A DNA stretch of 34,556 nt from JAVJSU01 sp040219275 (GCA_040219275.1 JAVJSU010000028.1:1-34556); one strand, 5' to 3'. Shown: positions 25,779 to 33,501, counted from the stretch's first letter. The notes: generated by a model not told the origin, from the sequence alone. Program-made: numbers and translations.

Positions 25779-27329
25779 ATGATCAGCAAACCAAATATTC
25801 TTTTCATTGTATCGGATCAACACAACGCTAAAGTAACGGGATACAATAATCATCCGGACGTAAAAACGCCACATCTAGATCGCATGGCTGAAGAGGGAGT
25901 GCGATTTAATAACTGTGTAACGCAGAGTCCAATCTGCACCCCTAGTCGTGTGTCGTTTCTTTCTGGTCAGTATTGCCACAATCATGGATATTACGGTTTA
26001 CATGGGCAAAATCCTTCTGGACTACCTAATATTTTTACTCATTTGCGTGCATATGGTTATAAAACCGCGGCAATTGGCAAAATCCATTGTCCAGAATATT
26101 GGGTGGAAGATGCCTGCGACATCTTTGAAGACTCAACTGGTACCAGCGTCGGTGGACGCTCGAAGAAATATACACAGTTCTTAAAAGAACGTGGAAAACT
26201 TGAGTTAGAGGATCATGGCGATCTTCCAGAATTTGGTGACAAAGGGCGCCAAAGTGTAGAAGGTCGTCCAAGTCCACTAACATTTGAGGAATCCCAAGAG
26301 GGTTGGTGTGCAAACGAAGCTGTAAATTTCATGAAAAAAATGAGTGAGCAAAGCAACCCATTCCTCTTGCATGTCAGCTTTCCACGTCCACATCAATGTA
26401 CTACCCCTTCTCAAGAATTTTGGGATTTATATGAAACAAATCGACTCACACTGCCCCCAAATACTGATTATGACATGGAAGAAGCGCTGAAATCACCGCA
26501 TTTAATTCAAACATCGGAGGATTGGCGCACACGCGATTGGGCACTTTTTGAACCAAGAACATTTGAGGCGGCACGTCTACGTAAGCAACATGGTTACCTA
26601 GGCGCGGTTAGCCAAGTTGATGCCGCGGTCGGCGTTTTACTTAACTTTTTGAGGGAGTCTGGACTTGATAAGAACACGATTGTGATTTACACGTCGGATC
26701 ATGGAGATTATGCTACCGAACACAATGTTATGGAAAAAGCTCCGGGAATTTGCAGTGATGCGATTACACGCGTGCCACATATTTGGTGGTCACCTGAACG
26801 TTTTAAGTCTGGACATATCAGTGACGAAGTTATTGAACTTATTGATGTGTCACAAACTATTTGTAGCCTTGCCGGATTAAGTACACTGGAAACAAGTGAT
26901 GGTAAAGATATCTCGCCACTATTGCAGGGTGACGAACAAGAGATACACCAGATCGGTGTTACAGAATTTGTGTGGGGCAAAAGTGTTCGTAAGGCAAACT
27001 TCCGTCTCGTTTATTATCCTCGTGAGATGTTCCCCGATGAATATCCGAACGGATTTGGTGAATTATATGATCTGGATGCCGACCCATGGGAAATGAAGAA
27101 TCTTTATTTTGATGATCGATATGGTCATATCGTACAGCAACTACAAAGCGAGTTGCTTAATTGGCTAATCACCTCTACAAGACCAGGAACAGTGCATGGC
27201 GTTAATAGTGGACCTTTTCCATTTAGCGAAAGTCCACAAACCATGGTTCGCTATAAAACAGTAATCAACATGGACGGTAAGATTAATCCAGACTTGATTC
27301 AGCAATCTGCCACCAAGAATTATCTTTAG
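25779..27329 (+). CDS. Sulfatase, type I formylglycine-dependent, third copy
   Basis: A 516-residue sulfatase with Cys53 in the signature CTPSR (TQSPICTPSRVSFLSGQ), metal-site VSDQHNAKVTGY (Asp13, Gln14) and the second metal cluster YTSDHGDYATEHNVMEK. It begins MISKPNILFIVSDQH with no signal peptide, so it is predicted cytoplasmic. An AAGGTGA site lies seven bases before the ATG. It follows the ABC ATPase gene by 70 bases and precedes an araD remnant. The protein differs clearly from the two other sulfatases in the window, suggesting that the substrate carries sulfate at more than one position or on different sugars (inference). Confidence 0.94.
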   Translation: MISKPNILFIVSDQHNAKVTGYNNHPDVKTPHLDRMAEEGVRFNNCVTQSPICTPSRVSFLSGQYCHNHGYYGLHGQNPSGLPNIFTHLRAYGYKTAAIGKIHCPEYWVEDACDIFEDSTGTSVGGRSKKYTQFLKERGKLELEDHGDLPEFGDKGRQSVEGRPSPLTFEESQEGWCANEAVNFMKKMSEQSNPFLLHVSFPRPHQCTTPSQEFWDLYETNRLTLPPNTDYDMEEALKSPHLIQTSEDWRTRDWALFEPRTFEAARLRKQHGYLGAVSQVDAAVGVLLNFLRESGLDKNTIVIYTSDHGDYATEHNVMEKAPGICSDAITRVPHIWWSPERFKSGHISDEVIELIDVSQTICSLAGLSTLETSDGKDISPLLQGDEQEIHQIGVTEFVWGKSVRKANFRLVYYPREMFPDEYPNGFGELYDLDADPWEMKNLYFDDRYGHIVQQLQSELLNWLITSTRPGTVHGVNSGPFPFSESPQTMVRYKTVINMDGKINPDLIQQSATKNYL

Positions 27330-27354
27330 GTTGCCTTGCCGCGCACTGCTATAA

Positions 27355-27573
27355 CTACTATCGTCATATGCAAGATATGTATGGGGCATTGTCCACACTC
27401 ATGCACGTTTTGCAACCGCAATGGGTGCAGAAAAAGCTGTGAAGGTGGCAGTAATGACCGAAGATAATGTCGCGATTGTTTGGACTGCAATGCAACCTGG
27501 TACGCCCTTGACGATTGATCCAACAGATATTGATAAACTCTATGACCAATACCAGAATGTCTACTGTCAGTAG
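27355..27573 (+). pseudogene. araD: Internally deleted remnant of L-ribulose-5-phosphate 4-epimerase
   Basis: An open frame of 73 codons with no start but a proper TAG stop. The first part, YVWGIVHTHARFATA, matches the metal-binding H-x-H region of class II aldolase-type AraD (GIVHTHSxxAT). It is joined directly to AEKAVKVAVMTEDNVAIVWTAMQ and DKLYDQYQNVYCQ, which match the C-terminal helix and the end of AraD (..LEEVA.. and ..YYGQ-like terminus). The roughly 90 residues normally between these parts, and everything before them, are missing. It sits 16 bases before the araA start, the usual araD-araA neighbourhood. The identification rests on motif recall, not alignment. Confidence 0.65.
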
Positions 27574-27589
27574 AGAAAGAAGATTGCAA

Positions 27590-29095
27590 ATGATTGATTT
27601 AACGAACTACGAAATCTGGTTTTTGACCGGTAGTCAGCATCTGTATGGATCTGAAACTCTGGAGCAGGTCAATGTGCACTCAAGTGAGATTGCCTCTGCG
27701 CTCAATGATGCCTCAGCAATTCCGGTGAAGGTTGTCTTCAAGCCTGTTTTGACGACACCAGAAGAAATTCTAGGCATCATCCGCGAAGCCAATAACAGCA
27801 TGAATTGTGTGGGTATCATTGCGTGGATGCACACATTTTCGCCTGCAAAGAACTGGATTTCCGGACTGAGTATCCTCAACAAACCACTGGCACATTTGCA
27901 TACACAGTATAACCGCGACATTCCGTGGGATAGCATCGACATGGATTTCATGAATCTCAATCAAGCGGCTCATGGTGACCGTGAATTCGGTTTTATGGTC
28001 AGTCGCTTACGCATGAACCGCAAAGTTGTCGTTGGACATTGGAGCGACCCTGAAGTACAGGAACGTTTGGGCGTATGGTCTCGCGCCGCCTGTGCATGGG
28101 CAGATTCACAGGATATGCGTGTAGCGCGTTTTGGCGACAATATGCGCTCGGTTGCAGTCACAGAAGGCGACAAAGTCGAAGCGCAGATGCGACTTGGCTA
28201 TCAGGTGTCTGGCTATGGTATCGGTGATCTGGTTGAATATATCAACGCTGTACCGGATGCTGATCTCAATACCCTGATGCAAACGTATCAAGATAGCTAT
28301 GTGATGTCCGATGATTTACGCAAAGGTGGTGCGCGTCATGGTTCAATTGTTGAAGCAGGACGCATTGAACTCGGTTTGCGAAGTTTCCTAACAGCAGGCA
28401 ATTTCAAAGCATTCACTACTACCTTTGAGAATCTGCACGGTATGATGCAATTACCTGGTCTTGCTCCGCAACGTCTGATGGCAAATGGCATCGGTTTTGC
28501 TGGAGAAGGAGACTGGAAAACCGCCGCGCTTGTGCGTGCGATGAAAGTCATGGCACACGGCTTAAACGGTGGGACATCCTTCATGGAGGATTACACCTAT
28601 CACCTTGATCCATCCGGGATGCGCGTCCTTGGTGCACACATGCTAGAAATCTGTCCGTCCATTGCTTCAAGTAAACCCTCACTAGAAGTACATCCCTTGG
28701 GCATTGGTGGCAAAGATGATCCCGCACGACTCGTCTTTAACACACCTACGGGTGCAGGTATTAATGCTTCACTGGTTGATATGGGCAATCGCTTCCGCAT
28801 GATTGTTAATGATGTGGATGTTGTGGTTGCTGAACACGATATGCCAAATCTCCCTGTCGCATGTGCCTTGTGGATTCCACAACCGGATTTGAAAGTCGGT
28901 GCGGCGGCATGGATCTATGCGGGTGGCGCACATCACACAGGATTCAGTCAAGCACTAACATGGGAACATATCGCTGATTACTCAGATATTGCTGGTATCG
29001 AATTTGTGCGAATCAACAATGATACGAGTATCTACAATTTAAAGAATGAACTACGCTGGAACGATGTCTTTTACATGATCGCGAAAGGTGGTTGA
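27590..29095 (+). CDS. araA: L-arabinose isomerase
   Basis: A 501-residue protein, the standard AraA length, beginning YEIWFLTGSQHLYG and containing GMMQLPGLAPQRLMANGIGFAGEGDWKTAAL and GGTSFMEDYTYHLDP with the expected catalytic glutamates and HMLEICPSIA. The C-terminal H in AGGAHHTGFSQAL is also conserved. It converts L-arabinose to L-ribulose. The start at 27590 is chosen over an upstream in-frame ATG at 27515, because the extra 25 residues are the out-of-phase tail of the araD remnant. AGAAAGAAG lies upstream. No ribulokinase (araB) or intact araD is in the window, so the pathway must be completed elsewhere or the enzyme is used on another sugar. Confidence 0.95.
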   Translation: MIDLTNYEIWFLTGSQHLYGSETLEQVNVHSSEIASALNDASAIPVKVVFKPVLTTPEEILGIIREANNSMNCVGIIAWMHTFSPAKNWISGLSILNKPLAHLHTQYNRDIPWDSIDMDFMNLNQAAHGDREFGFMVSRLRMNRKVVVGHWSDPEVQERLGVWSRAACAWADSQDMRVARFGDNMRSVAVTEGDKVEAQMRLGYQVSGYGIGDLVEYINAVPDADLNTLMQTYQDSYVMSDDLRKGGARHGSIVEAGRIELGLRSFLTAGNFKAFTTTFENLHGMMQLPGLAPQRLMANGIGFAGEGDWKTAALVRAMKVMAHGLNGGTSFMEDYTYHLDPSGMRVLGAHMLEICPSIASSKPSLEVHPLGIGGKDDPARLVFNTPTGAGINASLVDMGNRFRMIVNDVDVVVAEHDMPNLPVACALWIPQPDLKVGAAAWIYAGGAHHTGFSQALTWEHIADYSDIAGIEFVRINNDTSIYNLKNELRWNDVFYMIAKGG

Positions 29096-29271
29096 ATTGC
29101 CGTTCGTGAATAAGGCTTATATGTCAGCGTGAGCAGGCTATGTGCGGGTTGGCGGCGTGCGTGCTATGGGCAAGTGAGGGGATAATACACGATTTGCGGA
29201 TTTTTCACCGCCAAAATCACAAAAACATCTTTCTTTTAACCCCTATAGTCCATAAACTTTTTGTCCGTTTT
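29096..29271. other. Intergenic gap between the sugar island and the replication module
   Basis: A 176-base spacer between araA and the convergent DNA-binding-protein gene. Only a weak GCGG/CCGC hairpin and a T-rich stretch near 29241-29275 are visible. No gene or confident terminator is seen. Confidence 0.4.
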
Positions 29272-30732
29272 TTATGCCTCCATCTGTAACGCGATATGAT
29301 AGGATTCACGCGCATCGACGAAGCAGCAATCCGACTCGCGCCGAATCATTCGCTGACCGACGTAGGTTTGCTGTGCGTTCTTTTGGAGATCATACGGCTC
29401 GAAAATCTGCACGCCATGCCGCTTACCGACATAGAAGTAACGCCGAAGTTTCATGTCTCCATCGTGTCGCCCAACCTTACGCAAATAATCACTACAAGCA
29501 TGAAACGGATCAATTTTTGAGTGATTCTGTTCCGTGAAATAGAGCTTATTAGAACTGGGCAACGCGGCATCCCCTATAGCACCACGCCGTTCGGCTTGCA
29601 TGATTTCACGTTGAACTACTTTCCTGACCTTCTTTGATTTTCCTGTTCGTGGATGTTGCTGAATGGACTTGTCGGTAATTGTATAAGTATTCGGCAATCG
29701 CCACGCCGCAGAATGTGACCCGTTGCGATTGAGTGTCAAGTAAGCGTGCGCTGGAACATGGTCAATCGAGGTGTCATTCTGTTGGGCATAGTTGGCTTGC
29801 TTGCGAATATGAGCAATCTCTTCCCATTTCAGAAGAGTCGGAATCGATACGTTCCATAACGCACATAGCATATCGCGACTAATCGTGATCCCTTCGCGCT
29901 CTGCGTCTTTTGTCGCCATCCACGCGGCATAAAGCTGTGCGGACGATTCCTGAATACCACCGGATAAATCAATTTCAACACGACGTTTGCCGGGCTTGTT
30001 GGTTTCAACAAGATGCGATAATCCACTGCTCATCGCCGACTTAACGAGCTGTTTCGCCACACGCAACTGACCGGATAAATAAATTCTTCCTGTACGAGCA
30101 TCCAGTGTCCAGTATCCCTGATTGATGCCTTCCTTTATAAGACGGCGCGAATGGCGTTTGCTCGTCGCAACTCCTGCATCCTGCCAGACATTTTCAAGTT
30201 CCTCACGCTCAACCCGTCCGTCACCACTATCAACCGCGTGAGCATACGCCCACGCACGGAACAAGCCGAATTGACCGACGACTTTCGCAATCCGCCCCGC
30301 TTCAGCATCGATCAGTACGGTCCGCTGAATGACCTTGATTTGTGTCAACACTGGTTGGGATTTGACTGAAGGAGGCACAATTTGGCGAGGTCTTAACTGT
30401 GCGTTGAGCCAATCCATTTCTTCTGGCGCGTGGCGCTGAATGAAGTCGATTGCGCCCTCGATGTTGCCAATCTGAATGCGGATAAGCGCAAATTGACGGA
30501 TTGTATGATCGGGATAAGCATCTGGAGTGAGTTGAGAAGATTCTTCAATTGGCTTAGGTGATTGCTTCTTTAATAGAGCGGCAAGATCAGCGGAGAACTT
30601 GCCACCAAGTCGTGCCTCAATTTCAGCAGGCGCAGATGAACGTTGCAAGTCAGCCGATTGCGTCTCATTCGAGTTATTCGGTTCGTCGACTAGGCGCGTT
30701 GAACCTAGCTCAGTATTTACTGAGGTCATCAT
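29272..30732 (-). CDS. Putative replication-initiator-like DNA-binding protein with two winged-helix-like regions
   Basis: A 486-residue protein with no named family recognised. Residues 1-70 are low-complexity and polar. Residues 148-225 look like a winged helix (VGQFGLFRAWAYAH, ELENVWQDAGVATSKRHSRR, LIKEGINQGYWTLDARTGRIYLS). Residues 262-310 form a second helix-turn-helix-like stretch (LYAAWMATKDAEREGITISR, MLCALWNVSIPTLLKWEEI). Residues 330-470 are basic. Two tandem winged-helix units next to parA and parB are the layout of many plasmid replication initiators, so that role is proposed, but it could be another replicon maintenance protein. The start has AGGTGG upstream of tandem ATGs at 30732 and 30729. 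Transcription is leftward, 239 bases downstream of the parB stop. Confidence 0.5.
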   Translation of the reverse strand: MMTSVNTELGSTRLVDEPNNSNETQSADLQRSSAPAEIEARLGGKFSADLAALLKKQSPKPIEESSQLTPDAYPDHTIRQFALIRIQIGNIEGAIDFIQRHAPEEMDWLNAQLRPRQIVPPSVKSQPVLTQIKVIQRTVLIDAEAGRIAKVVGQFGLFRAWAYAHAVDSGDGRVEREELENVWQDAGVATSKRHSRRLIKEGINQGYWTLDARTGRIYLSGQLRVAKQLVKSAMSSGLSHLVETNKPGKRRVEIDLSGGIQESSAQLYAAWMATKDAEREGITISRDMLCALWNVSIPTLLKWEEIAHIRKQANYAQQNDTSIDHVPAHAYLTLNRNGSHSAAWRLPNTYTITDKSIQQHPRTGKSKKVRKVVQREIMQAERRGAIGDAALPSSNKLYFTEQNHSKIDPFHACSDYLRKVGRHDGDMKLRRYFYVGKRHGVQIFEPYDLQKNAQQTYVGQRMIRRESDCCFVDARESYHIALQMEA

Positions 30733-30814
30733 CTGCCACCTGAGAATCAGAAAGACGAGTCCCGTCAGAAAACGGGAAAAGTTGGCGTTATGCAGTTGCA
30801 GGCAGGCGTGGACT

Positions 30815-30827
30815 GTGTTACATTGTG
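30815..30827 (+). promoter_or_regulatory. Shared 13-base motif GTGTTACAYTGTG, copy 1
   Basis: GTGTTACATTGTG about 83 bases upstream of the replication-protein start. A second copy differing at one base lies upstream of parA at 33074-33086. Could be a shared operator or part of similar promoters. Confidence 0.5.
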
Positions 30828-30830
30828 AGT

Positions 30831-30889
30831 GTCGAGTTCACAATGAAATTGTCAGTACCAACCGCCAGCCCATTTCCGATGGGCTTTTT
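30831..30889 (+). ncRNA. Candidate short RNA antisense to the replication-gene leader
   Basis: A plus-strand intrinsic terminator at 30867-30889 has no coding gene before it. A possible promoter, TTGCAG (30796-30801) with a 17-base spacer and TACATT (30819-30824), would start an RNA of about 60 bases near 30831. It would be complementary to the leader of the leftward replication-gene mRNA, as countertranscribed RNAs are in several plasmids. The promoter match is modest, so this is a hypothesis. Confidence 0.3.
30867..30889 (+). terminator. Rho-independent terminator
   Basis: AGCCCAT (30867-30873), loop TTCCG, ATGGGCT (30879-30885), then TTTTT counting the last stem base. A 7-bp GC-rich stem with a plus-strand T-tract; no equivalent T-tract on the minus strand. 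Confidence 0.7.
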
Positions 30890-30944
30890 GCTTCCTTATG
30901 GAGGAGGGCGTGCAGTTTTCATATTTTTGTACCTCGATAATTGG

Positions 30945-30970
30945 AAAAGGTTACCACGTGGTAACCTTTT
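30945..30970. terminator. 26-bp perfect palindrome at the parB stop; bidirectional terminator or binding site
   Basis: A perfect palindrome with core GGTTACCACGTGGTAACC flanked by AAAA and TTTT; it ends one base before the parB stop codon. It can fold into a 12-13-bp hairpin with T-tracts on both strands (longer on the plus strand), which suits a terminator for parAB. The central CACGTG also occurs in canonical parS, but the flanks differ. Confidence 0.6.
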
Positions 30971-30971
30971 T

Positions 30972-32180
30972 TTATTTGAGACAGTCTTCTACTTGTTCGA
31001 TAAGTCTTTTTGTTGCCTGTAATCTTGCGCGCGCAATTTCAATATCATTCTCTTGAGTCAAAAGTACCTGAGCAATTTCATTGGGCGACGAAGTCGATGC
31101 TTGAATAAATAATTTGGCAAATTGAAGAGATTGGCGGGATGGTCGATAACTATTATCTGATTCTTCTATTCCATCTTCATCGAATTCCTGCTCACAAAGT
31201 TCTTTGACCTGATTACTGGTCAGCCCAAAAGCGATAATTTGCTTTAGCATTTCTAAGTGATGTTCAGGTGACAACCGAAGTACATGCCGAAGTTTGCCCT
31301 CATCAATGGCGTATCGATCTGCAAGATCGAGAGCTTCATCCGAAAGTCGCAGTAAGCTCTTGAAGCGACTGAAGTGTACTTTACTGATTCCACCCATCGC
31401 CGAGAGGATTTCGGTTGTATATTCACGTTTTCCGCGTAAGTCGAGATCGAGTGCTTGGCGGTAGAAATCATTGTTAACCGAGTATGCAGGCAATTCGTAA
31501 CCATGAACAGTGAGCAGAAGGAGCGCCGCTTGTCGTGCCATCGCAACTGCAGATAATCCTGAACGTGCGGTGTTTTCCTTTGCCTGACGAAACGGAGAAG
31601 CCATTTCCTGCGGAATGGTGATACACGGGATCATACCGTCGCCAGCGTATGCCGGAATGAAATCTCTAAGCAACCAACTTGCCCAGTAGCGCCGCTCACC
31701 CGTTTCGATACGAAATTGTTTCGATACCCCTTCAGTGACATCGACCACTGTGAGCGGATTGACCTGTCCATCATCGCGGATCGTAATTGCCAGATTAACC
31801 AGATCGGTCAGCAGAATTTCTTCTGGTGATTTCTTCGATTTCTGATCAGGTTCGGTGTCGTCTTCTGGATCGGGAAGCAAATCCAACAATCCTTCAAACG
31901 GTTGACCGCGTTGTCGGGCGGAAATCTGTGCCGACTGCACGAGTTCTCGGAGTGCTTGCGATGGCGTAAGTCGGTTTTCATGAAACCGTTGATGGATGCT
32001 TTCGGGCAACACCCGGCGCGGTTGGATGGGGTCAGGACGCACGAGTTCTAGCAGAATGCGTTCTACCCTCAAGCCCTGTTCTTGAAATTGAAGCTCAAAA
32101 TCGCCACCGAGCATTTCTTCAGTGACCGAAGCCAGCAGGGCATCGATGTTGGCGGTGTTATCACGTTTGTTATTGCTCAT
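30972..32180 (-). CDS. parB: ParB/Spo0J-family partition protein
   Basis: A 402-residue ParB. The N-terminal nuclease/CTPase-like domain has VRPDPIQPRR (residues 47-56), GQVNPLTVVDV (138-148) and the phosphate-binding ETGERRYWAS motif with GERR at 161-164. ENTARSGLSAVAMARQ (about 197-212) matches the E-N-x-R-x-x-L box. A helix-turn-helix follows (TEILSAMGGISKVHFSRFKS). About 60 extra residues, partly acidic (LLPDPEDDTEPDQK), sit between QPRR and GQV compared with usual ParB proteins. It should bind a centromere site and load as a clamp, partnering ParA, whose gene overlaps by four bases (ATGA). Confidence 0.92.
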   Translation of the reverse strand: MSNNKRDNTANIDALLASVTEEMLGGDFELQFQEQGLRVERILLELVRPDPIQPRRVLPESIHQRFHENRLTPSQALRELVQSAQISARQRGQPFEGLLDLLPDPEDDTEPDQKSKKSPEEILLTDLVNLAITIRDDGQVNPLTVVDVTEGVSKQFRIETGERRYWASWLLRDFIPAYAGDGMIPCITIPQEMASPFRQAKENTARSGLSAVAMARQAALLLLTVHGYELPAYSVNNDFYRQALDLDLRGKREYTTEILSAMGGISKVHFSRFKSLLRLSDEALDLADRYAIDEGKLRHVLRLSPEHHLEMLKQIIAFGLTSNQVKELCEQEFDEDGIEESDNSYRPSRQSLQFAKLFIQASTSSPNEIAQVLLTQENDIEIARARLQATKRLIEQVEDCLK

Positions 32181-33004
32181 GCGGCACCGCCTTTCGAGAT
32201 GCCGCGTACGAGAGACCCGACCAGTCGGGCGTATGCTTTGCTGGCGGAGGCTTTCGGATCATAGGTATAGACACTCTGGTGATTACGATGGGCATACGAA
32301 ATTGCTTCATTTGCCGGGATCACACCGCACAGTAATTTCCCCAGTAACGAATGTCCTTTAAGTTCGTCCAACAAATGCCGATGTCCGCGAAGACGCTTAT
32401 CCATTTTGGTCACAAGAATGCCACTGACGCGCAGATGCGGAACGCGCCAGCCATCACGAATGTCGTTGATCTTGCCAATGACACTCATCAGACCAACGGT
32501 TTCCAGATAGCGGGGTTCGACTGGCACGATTGCATCCGTTGCGGCGACGAGCGCCATTTCGGTTAACAATGAGAATGAGGGACGGGTATCAATGACGATG
32601 GCGGCATAGTGGGATGCAATCTTCGAGAGCGGATCGATAAGGCGATAGGGTGCTCCCGCGATCCCTGTGAGTTCGCGTTCCGCACCTTCCAGCAGGGGAG
32701 AGGCGGGTAGGATATGCAGGTCTTCATCCCACTGACTACGCAAAATGACTTGCGACAATACCTGTGGTGCAATCTGGCGATCTGCCATGAGCACCGAATA
32801 CAGACTGTCGTCTGTGCCGAAATCGTTGCGTCCCGTAGTGACAAGTGTAGCGTGCGATTGACTATCCGTGTCGATCAGGAGTACACGGGAATTCGGAGCA
32901 TTCATCTGTTTCAGGATGCCAGTCAATCCGAGTGCGATATTGGTGGCGGATGTCGATTTGCCAACACCCCCTTTGTGGTTGGTTAATGCGAAGATACGAG
33001 TCAT
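32177..33004 (-). CDS. parA: ParA-family partition ATPase
   Basis: A 275-residue ParA/MinD-type ATPase. It has the deviant Walker A NHKGGVGKST (residues 9-18, with both signature lysines), Walker A' VLLIDTDSQSHAT and Walker B-like AAIVIDTRPSFSLLT. It lacks the long N-terminal HTH of type Ia ParA proteins, so it belongs to the short chromosomal/type Ib-like group. The start at 33004 is chosen over 33010 because GAGGAA is then six bases upstream. It overlaps parB by four bases. A GTGTTACACTGTG motif lies 70 bases upstream, shared with the replication-protein leader, suggesting common regulation. Confidence 0.94.
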   Translation of the reverse strand: MTRIFALTNHKGGVGKSTSATNIALGLTGILKQMNAPNSRVLLIDTDSQSHATLVTTGRNDFGTDDSLYSVLMADRQIAPQVLSQVILRSQWDEDLHILPASPLLEGAERELTGIAGAPYRLIDPLSKIASHYAAIVIDTRPSFSLLTEMALVAATDAIVPVEPRYLETVGLMSVIGKINDIRDGWRVPHLRVSGILVTKMDKRLRGHRHLLDELKGHSLLGKLLCGVIPANEAISYAHRNHQSVYTYDPKASASKAYARLVGSLVRGISKGGAA

Positions 33005-33073
33005 GATCATTTCCTCTTTTTCAACTCATCGATTAGGCGAATTACTGGTCGCAAATCGTGACTTCTCGAAACC

Positions 33074-33086
33074 GTGTTACACTGTG
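33074..33086 (+). promoter_or_regulatory. Shared 13-base motif GTGTTACAYTGTG, copy 2
   Basis: GTGTTACACTGTG, about 70 bases upstream of the parA start, differing from the copy at 30815-30827 only at one pyrimidine. Confidence 0.5.
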
Positions 33087-33290
33087 GTCAAGAAGTCTTG
33101 TTTTGCGAGTCAGCAAGCCTTCAAGGTGATGGGGGAGGCGGTTGCTCTCCCTTTCACCATAAAAGCTAAAACTCAACTTTGAGTCGTGATACGTGCAATG
33201 TCAGCACGTTGAGGAAATGCCAGTTTTTTGAGGAATTTGATGGGGTTTTCCCCTGAGAAATGTTCGCTTAGTGCACGATCTCCCCAGAAA

Positions 33291-33311
33291 TTTGACAATA
33301 ACATTGTCAAA
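33291..33311. other. Perfect hairpin directly before a terminator
   Basis: TTTGACAAT-AAC-ATTGTCAAA, a 9-bp perfect stem with a 3-base loop. It lies four bases before the terminator hairpin at 33316-33344 and has no T-tract of its own. Confidence 0.55.
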
Positions 33312-33315
33312 ACGC

Positions 33316-33344
33316 AAAATCCCGTCAAAATGGCGGGATTTTTT
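33316..33344 (+). terminator. Rho-independent terminator between parA and the IS element
   Basis: AAAATCCCG (33316-33324), a 9-base loop, CGGGATTTT (33334-33342) and further Ts. The plus strand has the better T-tract, but the reverse strand ends in TTTT too, so it may insulate parA from leftward transcription out of the transposase. Confidence 0.7.
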
Positions 33345-33401
33345 GTGTTTTGGGATCAACATCATGTCAAAATTACATAAAACTTACGAATATTTCGTGA
33401 T

Positions 33402-33416
33402 TTAGGTTCGAATCTT
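33402..33416. repeat. TTCGAA near-palindrome, copy 1 of 3
   Basis: TTAGGTTCGAATCTT. The three copies share (A/G)GTTCGAATCT and are spaced 100 and 130 bases apart. Candidate ParB or replication-protein binding site. Confidence 0.55.
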
Positions 33417-33501
33417 CTCTCCCCTTTTCTCCAAAGTTAGTAATAAACCTGAAAAGTGTGTAGTAAAGCACGAGATTTGATGCGTTCACGGATCTTTATA
33501 T

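Noticed and set aside
27515..27589. N-terminal extension of L-arabinose isomerase
   Set aside because: The extra 25 residues come from out-of-phase reading of the araD remnant; the family N-terminus begins at 27590.
30945..30970. Canonical parS site
   Set aside because: The sequence has CACGTG with GTT/AAC arms, but the arms are one base further out than in TGTTTCACGTGAAACA. It is reported as a palindrome, not as a parS.
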